Assembly (NCBI GenBank): GCA_001606155.1
Contig: LODT01000051.1
Coordinates: 310,001-374,000 of the forward strand
Source of the DNA: Tieghemostelium lacteum
Taxonomy: Eukaryota > Evosea > Eumycetozoa > Dictyosteliales > Raperosteliaceae
Direction of reading: 5' to 3'
Length of the DNA stretch: 64,000 bases
Shown: piece by piece, positions 55,203-64,000 of the stretch
Layout: the number at the start of each line of letters is the position of its first letter
Position numbering within the stretch: the stretch's first letter is position 1
Notes under the pieces: generated by a model
What the model saw: the letters and a program-made list of their open reading frames with translations, nothing else
What the model was told of the DNA's origin: nothing
The model's database searches: none
Translations under genes and position numbers: made by a program

Positions 55203-55764
55203 ATGAAAACTACATTTTATATATTAGTATTGGTATTACTGGCGATAGGGTTTGGGGAATGTCAAAGTAACACTACCAATATTACATTACCAGTTTGTGA
55301 TTTTACACAAATTCCAAATTTTAATTGTGCCATTTGTAAAGATAATACCACATGTCAAGCATTATTGAAAGCAGGTAAGTGTTCTCTACTCTTGTTACAA
55401 TCATACAACAATATTGTAATCTATAAATTCTAACCTGAACTTTTAGACCCTAAGTTTGCAGGATATTGTCAAACATCAACATCCCCAAAATCATGTCCTG
55501 CAATCGAACCAGCAGGTGATATACTAGTATGTTGCTCAAAATGTACTTTTGAAGAAGACTATTGTAACAATCAATCAAATGAAGAGAAAAAAGGTTTATC
55601 AGGTAGGTATTTAAACTTTAAATATTTTTACATGTTTACATATTAAACTAACTCAATATTAATTTCATTTAGGTTGGCAAATTGCGCTCATTGTTATATC
55701 TTGTGTAATATTTGTGATAGTATGTGTATTCAGTGTTTGTAACTTCTTTTTGAAATATAGATAG
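55203..55764 (+). CDS. Small type I membrane protein with Cys-rich ectodomain
   Basis: Three exons, 55203-55374, 55447-55602 and 55673-55764, with 72- and 70-nt introns (GTAAGT and GTAGGT donors), all phase 1. The product is 139 residues. A signal peptide (MKTTFYILVLVLLAIGFGEC) is followed by an extracellular part with about 12 Cys (NFNCAICKDNTTCQ, GYCQTSTSPKSCPAIEP, VCCSKCTFEEDYCNN) and N-glycosylation sequons. A single transmembrane helix (GWQIALIVISCVIFVIVCVFSV) and a very short cytosolic tail (FFLKYR) end it. Phase-1 introns flank the domain exons, typical of shufflable extracellular modules. The Cys pattern suggests a cell-surface adhesion or receptor-like role, but the family is not recognised. 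Confidence 0.78.
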
Positions 55765-55833
55765 TCATTATATTCCGTGTAAATAAATATATTATAGCTA
55801 TATATAAGCTTATTCCTTTATTTTTTATTTTTT

Positions 55834-56109
55834 TTAGCATCTCTTTCCACTTCTTGATCTTCTTAATTGAAAATTAGACCAAGCAAATGAATTATTACTT
55901 TGATTCTCTGTGATATTATTTTTATTCATTGAGAAATCATCCATTTCAATAGTATTGCCATTTCTTTTTTCCATTGAAAATTTAGTGTTTATTGATAACA
56001 ATGAATCTAAAATTTTAATGTGTGGTTATAAATAAAATATCCAAAACAAAAGTGGGTTAATATTTATTATATAAATAAAAGTTTCAGTTAAATATTTACC
56101 TAAAATCAT
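55834..56109 (-). CDS. Candidate 60-residue spliced small gene
   Basis: Exon 1, 56109-56100, encodes ATG ATT TTA G. A 93-nt intron (GTAAAT...TTTTAG) follows, then exon 2, 56006-55834, ending in TAA. The phase matches and gives a 60-residue protein starting MILDSLLSIN, with MDDFSMNKNN in the middle and ending RRSRSGKRC. It is polar, with a basic C-terminus ending in Cys. There is no signal peptide or known motif. The coding-like exon (no stops, mixed composition) amid near-pure A/T DNA supports a real gene. The very short first exon is the weak point; a start at the internal Met 15 within exon 2 is the alternative. Confidence 0.5.
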
Positions 56110-56393
56110 TTTAATAAATAAATAAATATAAATATAAATTTAAAAATAAAATTAATTATATATAATGAAATAGAATTTATTGATTTATATAAAAATCCAA
56201 AAAAAAACTCTTTCTATGTTGGGTGATTGTGGGGGTGTGTGAAATTATTAAAGAGATATAAAAGATTAATCTTAATGTGTCATATTTCTTTTTATACAAT
56301 TAGAGGATTTAATTTATTATTTTTTTTTTGTTTTTTGATTGATGATGATGTAATATGTTTGTTTGATATTTAAAAGTGAGAACAAAAATGCTT

Positions 56394-59011
56394 TTAAGCC
56401 ATAAATAATTTATTTAACAAATGGATAGTCATATTGACGTCTAATGTTATTTGATCCAATTCCTATAAAATTTAAAAATAATAATAATATTAGTAAATGA
56501 TTTTTTTGAAATTTAAAAGTGATGAGACGTATACATACCAAAGTACTAGTACCAATTGAATTTAATTCCAAAAGATCATCTAACTCTAATCTCATAGTTT
56601 GTACATCAATACCAGCCATTTTAGCAGCTACATCAAAGACACCAACGGTATCAGAAGAGATGACAAATTTAATTTTCTTTCTGGTCATTTGTGGAACTTC
56701 AGACTCTACAATAACACCCTTCTTATTGAGTTCAGAGAATGAGAATTTGAATGGACCTACTTTAGCACCATCACCCTTCTTCTTCTTCTTCTTAGATTTG
56801 TTTTGGTAGTGTTTAAGACGACAATCTTGGAGATATTGGTTATAGTGTGAGATTTGTTCGTTTAGATATTTCTGATGTTTACGAAGATTATTCAAAGAGG
56901 TGGTGAGACGTTGCTTTTCTTTTTTCTGTTGTTCACGAATCTCAGCACGATTGACAACTTCCAATGCTACAGCCTTCAAGAAGGATGCATAATTGTCTTG
57001 TGAAGTTGTTAGATTGTACTCTTCGAGTTTCTTTAGATTATCAAGAATCTTTTTGATTTCTGGTTCAAGTGATGGGTCAGCTTGACGAGCTCTGTTAAGT
57101 ACCTCAACGAGATTTGGTGTCTCATCAGATTCTTTTTGTTCTGGGAGTGTTGGAAGTGCTCTCAACAATGAAATTACCATTTCTTTAGTCTGTGTGAGTA
57201 ATGATTCACCTGGAGATAATTCCTCTTCAATGGTTTTTTGGAATTTGTTGGTGAGTGTCAATTGAAGTTCTCTTTCATCCTCTGCAGAGATTTCAGGTGG
57301 TGGTCCAAATTCATCTAGTTCTTTCATGATAATTCTCATTGGATCGTCCTTCTCAGTCTTGGAGACCAAGGAATCGAGGTTCTTTGAAATGGCTTGATGG
57401 GTGGATGCAATCTCAGGAAGAGAAATGATAATGACTGGTTTGGTCTTTTGAGTGAGTTCCATGTATTTATCAACTTGGAGGTAGTCTTCAGGTTCACCAA
57501 CCTCGATAATTTCTTCAAGGTAACGTTTGATATCGGCAATGTGTGAACTGATCCATGCATTCAATGGAATAAAGTGTTTTTCAGAGGCACCAAATTGGGC
57601 AAAATTGAAAAGTGCTTGGAGAACCTTGGAGACATTGATAAGGTTCTTTCTGGAAGTTGGAAGAATTTCACGACCTACCAAGTCATATTCCTCTGGAGAT
57701 ACCATTGCAACTTGAATGAAACGGTAGTAGATAAAGTAACCAATGACCTTGAGAATTTCATCTTGAGTGGAGTTGGTGAAGTTCTTTTCGGCAATTTGGT
57801 AGATTTGTTTACAGATCCATCTGATACCGTATGGTAGACGATTAAGACTTGATGTGATACCTTCAAGGAATTGTTCACAGATATTTGTCAATTGTTCAAC
57901 ACGTGCTTTAATAGTCTTGTTAACTTCTGGTACTTCTAAAGCCTTATCATCAGAGACATTTCTATCCAATGGAGATTTCTCACCAGTACGAATCTCTTGT
58001 TCACTGATTATGGCTGCATAAACAGCTGCTGGTTTCAACTCCAAATTCAAATTATCTTGTTTAATTACATTGGTAAGAATTGGTCCAATTACAGCTTTTA
58101 AGTAATCAGTACCTTGTTTACGTCTATTTTTAATTTATAAAAAATAAATATTATTAATAATCAAATGTAAATGATATAAATTGGTTGGTTACATGTACAT
58201 ACTTATTATAGGTAATAATCATTTTTGGTACCACAGTATCAGCTTTAAGGAAATCACCGACAGTTGCGATATTTGCCATTTCCTTTTGAATGGATAATCT
58301 ATAGAGAGATAAGAGTAAGAACTCTTCTCTTGGAGTGAAAGCATCACCAAAAAGAGTAAGAATAACAGTTCCAAGGAAAGTTTCCATTTGCTCTGGTTGA
58401 ATTAGATATACAAGACCAGCGAGGTATTTTGGTTCAGTTTGGAGAAGATAGAAAAGATTTTGATAGGCTTCCAATTTCTTTGGATCAGAAATGAGCTCTG
58501 GTTTCTTTTGGTCACCCTTGTGTTTTTGATGTTTTAGACCAGCTTTATCAGCCAAAACCTCTTGGATGTTACCACGATTTTTAATGAGCAAGGCAATTCT
58601 CTTATCCAGACGATTGAGGTCTCTCTCCAAAGTGTGATTTCTACGGACTTCAGAGACTAAGTTTCTCTTGAGTTCTTGAATCTCTGCAATCCAGTCAGAC
58701 TCTTTATCCTCACGTTGTGAATGGAGAAGGTTTTGGATTTCAAATACAGAGAGGTTACCAGAGAGGAATCTGTCCATTTTGAATCTATAATACATCATAT
58801 CTCTGAGAATTCTACGTGATTGTAACAGTAGAACTAAACATTCTCTCATGACTGGGAATGGTACAGAGTAATCTTCGTCCTCTTTTAGGAACTTTCTCTC
58901 TGGTACTACAAGGTCATCTTCTTCTTCTTCTTCATGATCATCTTGATGTTGGGGTTGAAGATTTTCTGATGAATCTGATGATGTGTCATCAAAATCAATT
59001 TTAGTTGCCAT
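56394..59011 (-). CDS. IQGAP-related RasGAP-domain protein (DGAP1/GAPA type)
   Basis: Three exons, 59011-58203, 58123-56539 and 56462-56394, with introns of 79 and 76 nt. All phases match. The product is 820 residues, close to the about 830-860 of Dictyostelium DGAP1 (rgaA) and GAPA. An acidic N-terminus and coiled coil (about 105-160) are followed by a RasGAP domain (about 170-480: PKYLAGLVYLIQPEQME, LPYGIRWICKQIYQIAEKNF, GYFIYYRFIQVAMVSPEEYDL) and the RasGAP-C domain (GVFDVAAKMAGIDV, then DLLELNSIG). Splicing to the 23-codon last exon gives DVNMTIHLLNKLF, matching the IQGAP C-terminus. These proteins lack calponin-homology and IQ domains. They bind Rac-GTP and cortexillin at the cleavage furrow and cortex. 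Which of the two paralogues this is remains open. Confidence 0.88.
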
Positions 59012-60034
59012 CTTTTATTTTTTCTTTAATCTATTATTATTGTTATTATTATTATTATTATTATTGTTATTGTAGTGTGTGTTGATTAGTTTAATTAATT
59101 AAGGTTAATTTTTATTTTTAATTTTTATTTACACAAAATAGTAAATTAATATATTGATATTATTGAATTTATCGAATTTATTGATTTAAATCTCAATAAC
59201 CATTACATACCAAATTTTAAATTTAAATAAAAGAAAAAATTAAAGATATAAATATAAATAAATAAATGAAGTATGAAAAAAAAAAAAAATTTTCTAAATC
59301 AATTTTATTGAATTTTTATTTGAAAAAAATTAAATATTGGGTTTTCATTTTGATGAGTGGTTTGTTTTTTGTTTGAAAAGTGTTATAATTTTATATTAAA
59401 TAAAAATCAAATTCAAATAAATTTTCTTTTAAAATGAAAATGAAAAATAGACTAAAGTGATCAAACAAAAGCAATCCAACCATTACAATAATTATTAAAT
59501 ATAAGGTTAATAGATAATATTTATTATTATTATTATTGAAAGCACATAATGTGGGATTAAAAAAGTGAATTTATATATTAGTAATTTTGTATTTTAAATT
59601 AATAGTTTTGTTTACAAAAGGTTTACTTACTACTTATTGGGAAGTTACTTGAAATAACGTTAGTGTTTTTAATCAAGAATATACTGATGGGGTTGTGATC
59701 ATAAAAAATGAAGATGTAACTTTAGCATGTTAACTGATTGGTTTTAAATGAGTAAATTGATTAAGAATGAATTTTGGTGGAATAGAACTTGCACATAAGA
59801 TTATAACCTAATTTTATAGAGCAAAATATCAAAAAGGAATTTCATCTTATTGTGATACATAAGAGTTATCCAAAAGATGTAAATGAGAAAATTTGGAATT
59901 GTATTTACCTCTACATAATAATAAACAATTGTATTTAAAAAAAAAAGATATCATTTTGTTTAAAGATATTTTTAAGATCAGTTGATTTCTAATTTCTTTC
60001 AAGAAATCTTTTTTTTTTTAATAGTTGTATAAGA
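59012..60034. other. 1.0-kb AT-rich intergenic region
   Basis: Divergent spacer between the IQGAP-related gene and an F-box/LRR-like gene. It contains an ATT/ATTGTT microsatellite at 59034-59072 just upstream of the IQGAP-related start and another ATT run near 59517-59537. No coding frame of substance or RNA gene is recognised. Confidence 0.5.
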
Positions 60035-62044
60035 ATGTCTATAGTATTATTACCACATACAGTTGTATCCAATATTTTAGAATCTACATTATTACTTGCC
60101 AATAAAGAATATAAAAAACTACATGTATTTTTAAAGAGATATTCAGCAGTATGTAAAGATTGGAAAGAAAAGATTGTTGTAAATATGCCAATTGATGTAG
60201 TAATGGATTTTGAAATACCCTCAGAATTAAACGAATTTGTGAAAATATTCAGTTACTATAATCTAAAGAATCTTAATGTTCAATGCAGAATTCACAAAGC
60301 TGAAGAGACTCTTTATTCTGAGAAACTATTCACAATGATAAACTATGCAGTGGTACCTGATATGGCTCATAATTTATTAGATTTTATCAATAGAATTGAT
60401 AGATTGGTTCTTAGAAAACTTTATTGTATACTCTATGATCCACCTAATGCTGAGAGTACTGCCAAATCATTGACTAGTTTACCTTCAATATATGATAGCG
60501 ATGGTACGCTATATCAAAAATTCAGTAATCTCAAAGAAATTATAATATCAAATAATATATCAGGAGATACAAATACTCAATATCTATTGGATTTTATGTG
60601 GTCACTTTCAGTTAATATCACCAAAATCTCAGTGGATATAAGTTTTAAAATCTCTGAATTTCACTTTCGTAGTGAACTGGAAAAACAATTGACACATCTA
60701 TCATTGTTTTGTGATCTTACTATAGAGAATATCTTGTATTTTTTAACTGATCTTCCAGCACTAAAACATCTGGAATTGAAAGCAAATACAGCACAAAATC
60801 AAGAGGAAAACAATGTGGAGGGCAAACAACAACAACAGGCTTTGAACCTACAAGATATCCTCTATTCACTTTCACAAAACAAAACTGTTGTGAATTTTAT
60901 ACTATCATTTGGCCATAGTAACTCTGAACCTAGAGGACAAGTGCCTTTGTCGTCTATCATTCACCTGTTGAACCATAATACCACTTTAAAAGTATTTACA
61001 TTAAAATGTAAAACCATTATAAAAGATCTACTAAACATTGCTGGTAATGAGACTGGTACTATTCTAAGTGATCTAGAGAATCTGTCTCTAGTGGAAACTA
61101 ACAATAACAACAGTTCTATAAAATGGCCTTGTTTTATTAATAATCAAACTATACATAGTTTTTTGGTATATTCAGAGACAGTAGAGACATCTCACCTCTT
61201 GTCACTTTGGAATGGCCAATCTAGAGTGGAATCTATAGATTTTACAGTTGGTGAAAGAACTGTTAGTAGAGTACACACTCTAAATGTTCGTGATCATTTA
61301 GCTGGGTTATTTTACCTAAGAATACATTCACAAGAACCACAAACCATATCGCCAGTATCCTCATTCTATGAATCCTATCCACCTATAATAACAGCAAATG
61401 GTGGTCACATTTCATCTAGTCAACTATCTCTTGGTGATGATACTAGATACAGTGGTATATTTGAAGTTGCTAGTGAAATTATAGCTCTAAATGCCAAGAG
61501 ATTAGTAGATTTAAAGATATTGAATGATAGTAATTCACTACATACTAAAGACTATCTAGAATGGGGACATAAGATTTCTGATAGTCTTGTACTGAATAAT
61601 AATCTACTGATTTTACATATTGGATATCTCATGTTTCCAGAGTTATTGTTAATTCTACAAAAATCTAAATTGACAACACTAACTGTGGTGGTATTGGGTG
61701 GTCTTTGGGATATTACACAATTCACAGAGACTATCTGTGAGAACAAATATTTGGAATCTATCTATATACCCAGTATATCAGTAAAGGATTCAAAATCTAG
61801 AGAGAAACCTAGTACATTTATGGAAAATTTCATAAAGATATTTACAGATAACCAATGTCTACATTCACTTAGAATTAAATCACCACTCACTCCAATGGAT
61901 ATCCCATTGTCAAACTATAGAGAATCTCTAAAAATAGCCTTAAAAAACAACAAAAAAATTATTTATATCGATTCTCTCAATCAAGAGATGAACACATTTA
62001 TAACTAGTGTAATAATAGAAAATAGATCCACAAAGAAAAATTAA
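60035..62044 (+). CDS. F-box/LRR-like protein (same family as 19729-21309)
   Basis: 669 residues. The N-terminus MSIVLLPHTVVSNILESTLL and HVFLKRYSAVCKDWKEKIVV parallels MVIPNYLIINILDPIL...FLRKYTLISKEWNQSIIV of the gene at 19729, a divergent F-box-like segment. The rest is irregular LRR-type sequence (LKEIIISNNISGDTN, LPALKHLELKANTAQ, LSDLENLSLVETNN, KLTTLTVVVLGGLWD) with a short Gln patch near 265. It probably selects substrates for an SCF ubiquitin ligase. The family is lineage-expanded, with a decayed third member in this window. F-box identity is inferred. Confidence 0.6.
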   Translation: MSIVLLPHTVVSNILESTLLLANKEYKKLHVFLKRYSAVCKDWKEKIVVNMPIDVVMDFEIPSELNEFVKIFSYYNLKNLNVQCRIHKAEETLYSEKLFTMINYAVVPDMAHNLLDFINRIDRLVLRKLYCILYDPPNAESTAKSLTSLPSIYDSDGTLYQKFSNLKEIIISNNISGDTNTQYLLDFMWSLSVNITKISVDISFKISEFHFRSELEKQLTHLSLFCDLTIENILYFLTDLPALKHLELKANTAQNQEENNVEGKQQQQALNLQDILYSLSQNKTVVNFILSFGHSNSEPRGQVPLSSIIHLLNHNTTLKVFTLKCKTIIKDLLNIAGNETGTILSDLENLSLVETNNNNSSIKWPCFINNQTIHSFLVYSETVETSHLLSLWNGQSRVESIDFTVGERTVSRVHTLNVRDHLAGLFYLRIHSQEPQTISPVSSFYESYPPIITANGGHISSSQLSLGDDTRYSGIFEVASEIIALNAKRLVDLKILNDSNSLHTKDYLEWGHKISDSLVLNNNLLILHIGYLMFPELLLILQKSKLTTLTVVVLGGLWDITQFTETICENKYLESIYIPSISVKDSKSREKPSTFMENFIKIFTDNQCLHSLRIKSPLTPMDIPLSNYRESLKIALKNNKKIIYIDSLNQEMNTFITSVIIENRSTKKN

Positions 62045-62267
62045 ATTAAAAAAACCTCACAATTATTATTTATTTAGTGTGGATGGCGTTAATCTCAGGG
62101 AGATACCCCACACACATATTTTAAACACAAATATTCACTACCATCATCTTAGCATAGAATGGGTGTTTTTTATTTTTAATGTTGTGCAAAAAAAACCACA
62201 TAAACCCCACATGTGATGAACTCAACATTTTTTTTTTAATACATTAATTATTCCTATAGTAAATACA

Positions 62268-64000
62268 ATGAAAAGAGCTATAGTATTTCTAACCTTTATA
62301 ATTATTTGTATTAGTGGAGTTTTATCTCTACGTGAAAGAACATTAATTGCGAATCCAATAATACCAAATTATTGGGTTAAACAGAGATCATCAAATACCA
62401 ATGATTTCATTTCTTTTAAAATCCTATTAAAACAAGTAAGTTTAAAATATTAAATACCATTTGTTTTTCTATTCTTTAAATAAATATTAATATAAATTAA
62501 ATATTTTTACCAAATCTGTGAATATAACCATTCAGAGAAATTTAGAGAAATTAAATGAATATTTTTGGCAAGTGTCTGATCCAAAATCATCTTTTTATCA
62601 AGAGTATCTTACCAAAGTGGAAATTGATGAATTGATTAGACCATCAAGTAAAACATTTAAAGAGGTGCTTGGGTTCCTTGATCAACATGATATCACCATT
62701 TCAGAGAGAACTGTATTTTCAGATTATATTCTCATTGAAACATCTGCTAAAAAGGTTGAAGAAATGTTTGATTGTCAATTGGTTAAATATCAGAACCTTA
62801 AGGATGGTACCTCTAGATTGAGACTTGATGGCAGTGCATCAGTGCCTACAGAACTACTAGACCACATTGACTTTGTAATTGGTCTATCAGAGTTCTTTGA
62901 CCATAATCTAAAGATCCCACACTACGATGTAAAAACAAACTATGATAACAGTGATCTTGTAACTAATGATATTCTCATAACTCCACAGATTCTAAAAAGT
63001 TACTATCAAGTTCCATCAGATGCCAAAGGTACACAATCTAATAACTATCAAGGTATTGCTGCTTTTACTGATTACTTTAGTATGGGAGCTCTTCAACAGT
63101 TTGATAAGGCCTATAATATCCCAGCTCCAAATCTCACTAGAAATGGTACTGATTGTCTAGACCAAGGTTGTGATCAATATGAAAGTGATCTAGATGTACA
63201 ATATATGACTGCGATGGCTATAGGTGTTCCAACTATATTTATGGCACATCCAAATGGTGCTTGGATCCTTGATTATCTCCAAGGTGTACTCTTGCTTTCT
63301 GACCCTCCATTAGTACAAAGTATCTCCTATGGGTGGGCAGAACTCTCACAATGTGAAGTCACCGATGGGTGCTCTGTATATGGTTACAACTCCGTTCAGT
63401 ATGTGCAAAGATGCGATGTGGAATTCCAAAAACTCGGTACAATGGGTGTTAGTGTATTTGTCAGTGATGGTGACGATGGTGCACCTTCTCTAGGTGGTGC
63501 ATCTGGAAACTGTCCAATGGACCATGGTACATACTGTCCAACTGGATGTCCACATTCCACTTCATTGTGTTCAGAATTGACATTTGAATACACAAATAAT
63601 GGAACACTTTGTTTCTTCCCAATGGGTATTGGTGCTGACAGTTGCTCAAATCTTTTAAATGATCCATCTCTACAAGAGGTATTAAACAAATTTGCAGATG
63701 CAAATAAGAAATGTAAATTAGCATTCGAGACTGACAGAACTAATCTACCTCATGTCTATTCAGCATGTGAATGTAATCAATTAAATAATATAACATCTAA
63801 TGGTATAACTGTTGGACCATATAATTTCTATGCTGAAAATGGTGCTATATTCACTAGTGAATACCCAACATCATCACCCTATGTAACCTCTGTAGGAGCC
63901 ACACAATTCCTAGTCTCTCCTCCACCACACCAAAACATCTCTCAAGAAGTTGGTGCCTCTATCCTTACACAAGCTAAAATCACAACTGGTGGAGGTTTCT
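62268..64000 (+). CDS. S53 (sedolisin/tripeptidyl-peptidase I type) serine protease, 3' end outside window
   Basis: Exon 1, 62268-62435, encodes a signal peptide (MKRAIVFLTFIIICISGVLS). A 100-nt intron (GTAAGT...TTCAG) joins in phase 0 to exon 2 from 62536, which stays open to the window edge. The pro-domain of kumamolisin type is clear (QRNLEKLNEYFWQVSDP, YLTKVEIDELIRPS). The catalytic Glu and Asp are in YESDLDVQYMTAMA, and the Asp of the oxyanion region in VFVSDGDDG; the catalytic Ser of the GTS motif should lie beyond base 64000. Cys-rich insertions (CPMDHGTYCPTGCPH) resemble dictyostelid and Physarum sedolisins. The likely site is lysosomal or secreted, with proteolysis at acid pH. About 545 residues are visible. 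Confidence 0.88.

Noticed and set aside
1-64000. tRNA genes, rRNA, CRISPR arrays, retroelement or DNA-transposon coding sequence
   Set aside because: I scanned for tRNA T-loop motifs, regularly spaced repeats, and reverse transcriptase, integrase or transposase motifs and saw none. Short or diverged RNA genes could still be missed by eye.

Overview
The window is nuclear DNA of a dictyostelid social amoeba. It is AT-rich, with near-pure A/T intergenic DNA and poly-T tracts before genes. Introns are short (mostly 50-140 nt, GTATGT/GTAGGT/GTAAGT donors, TTTATAG-like acceptors), and CAA and AAY repeats encode Gln and Asn runs. It carries dictyostelid hallmark genes: a sepA-type kinase tail, a DGAP1/GAPA-type IQGAP-related protein, an AMP-activated type NAD-glutamate dehydrogenase and F-box/LRR-like families. 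Asn runs are moderate and some genes are fairly GC-balanced, so I infer a species other than D. discoideum, but I cannot name it.

Layout. 1-4.3 kb: 3' end of a sepA-like septation kinase, a lysine-rich coiled-coil protein, then a degenerate zone with two decayed reading frames and a near-perfect inverted repeat. 4.3-10.6 kb: an NRBF2/Atg38-like MIT protein facing a UBR-box/RING E3 ligase whose first exon adds a possible myristoylation site. 11-19.3 kb: B-box/Sel1-repeat protein, GPI ethanolamine-phosphate transferase, L-asparaginase, EF-hand protein. 19.7-30.2 kb: F-box/LRR-like gene, an SR splicing factor with RRM, two CCHC knuckles and an RS tail and an exceptional 859-nt intron, NAD-GDH, a decayed F-box/LRR copy, tRNA isopentenyltransferase. 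30.3-34 kb: Cys-rich secreted protein, an MPLKIP/TTDN1-like small protein, dynactin p27 (DCTN6), mitochondrial uL15. 34.5-44.4 kb: zinc-finger transcription factor, a 1.8-kb non-coding stretch, an atypical homeobox gene, an STB6-like membrane protein. 44.5-52.5 kb: endonuclease V, divergent from a 1204-aa BRCT-RCC1-ankyrin-TIR-TIR protein, then a NuSAP-like protein. 52.7-64 kb: tandem paralogous Cys/His proteins, a small type I membrane protein, a 60-aa spliced gene, the IQGAP-related gene, another F-box/LRR gene, and the 5' part of an S53 (tripeptidyl-peptidase type) protease cut by the window end.

The genes form no operon; links are by theme: ubiquitin/F-box turnover, RNA processing, cytokinesis and cytoskeleton (sepA, dynactin, IQGAP-related, NuSAP-like), and developmental transcription. 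The best candidate for an undescribed system is the BRCT-RCC1-ANK-TIR protein. It has one canonical TIR domain keeping the NADase-type glutamate, and a second TIR-like domain apparently split by a charged coiled-coil insertion. It shares a 306-bp intergenic region with the endonuclease V gene. I spliced genes by eye from phase-consistent donor/acceptor pairs; no database search was run.
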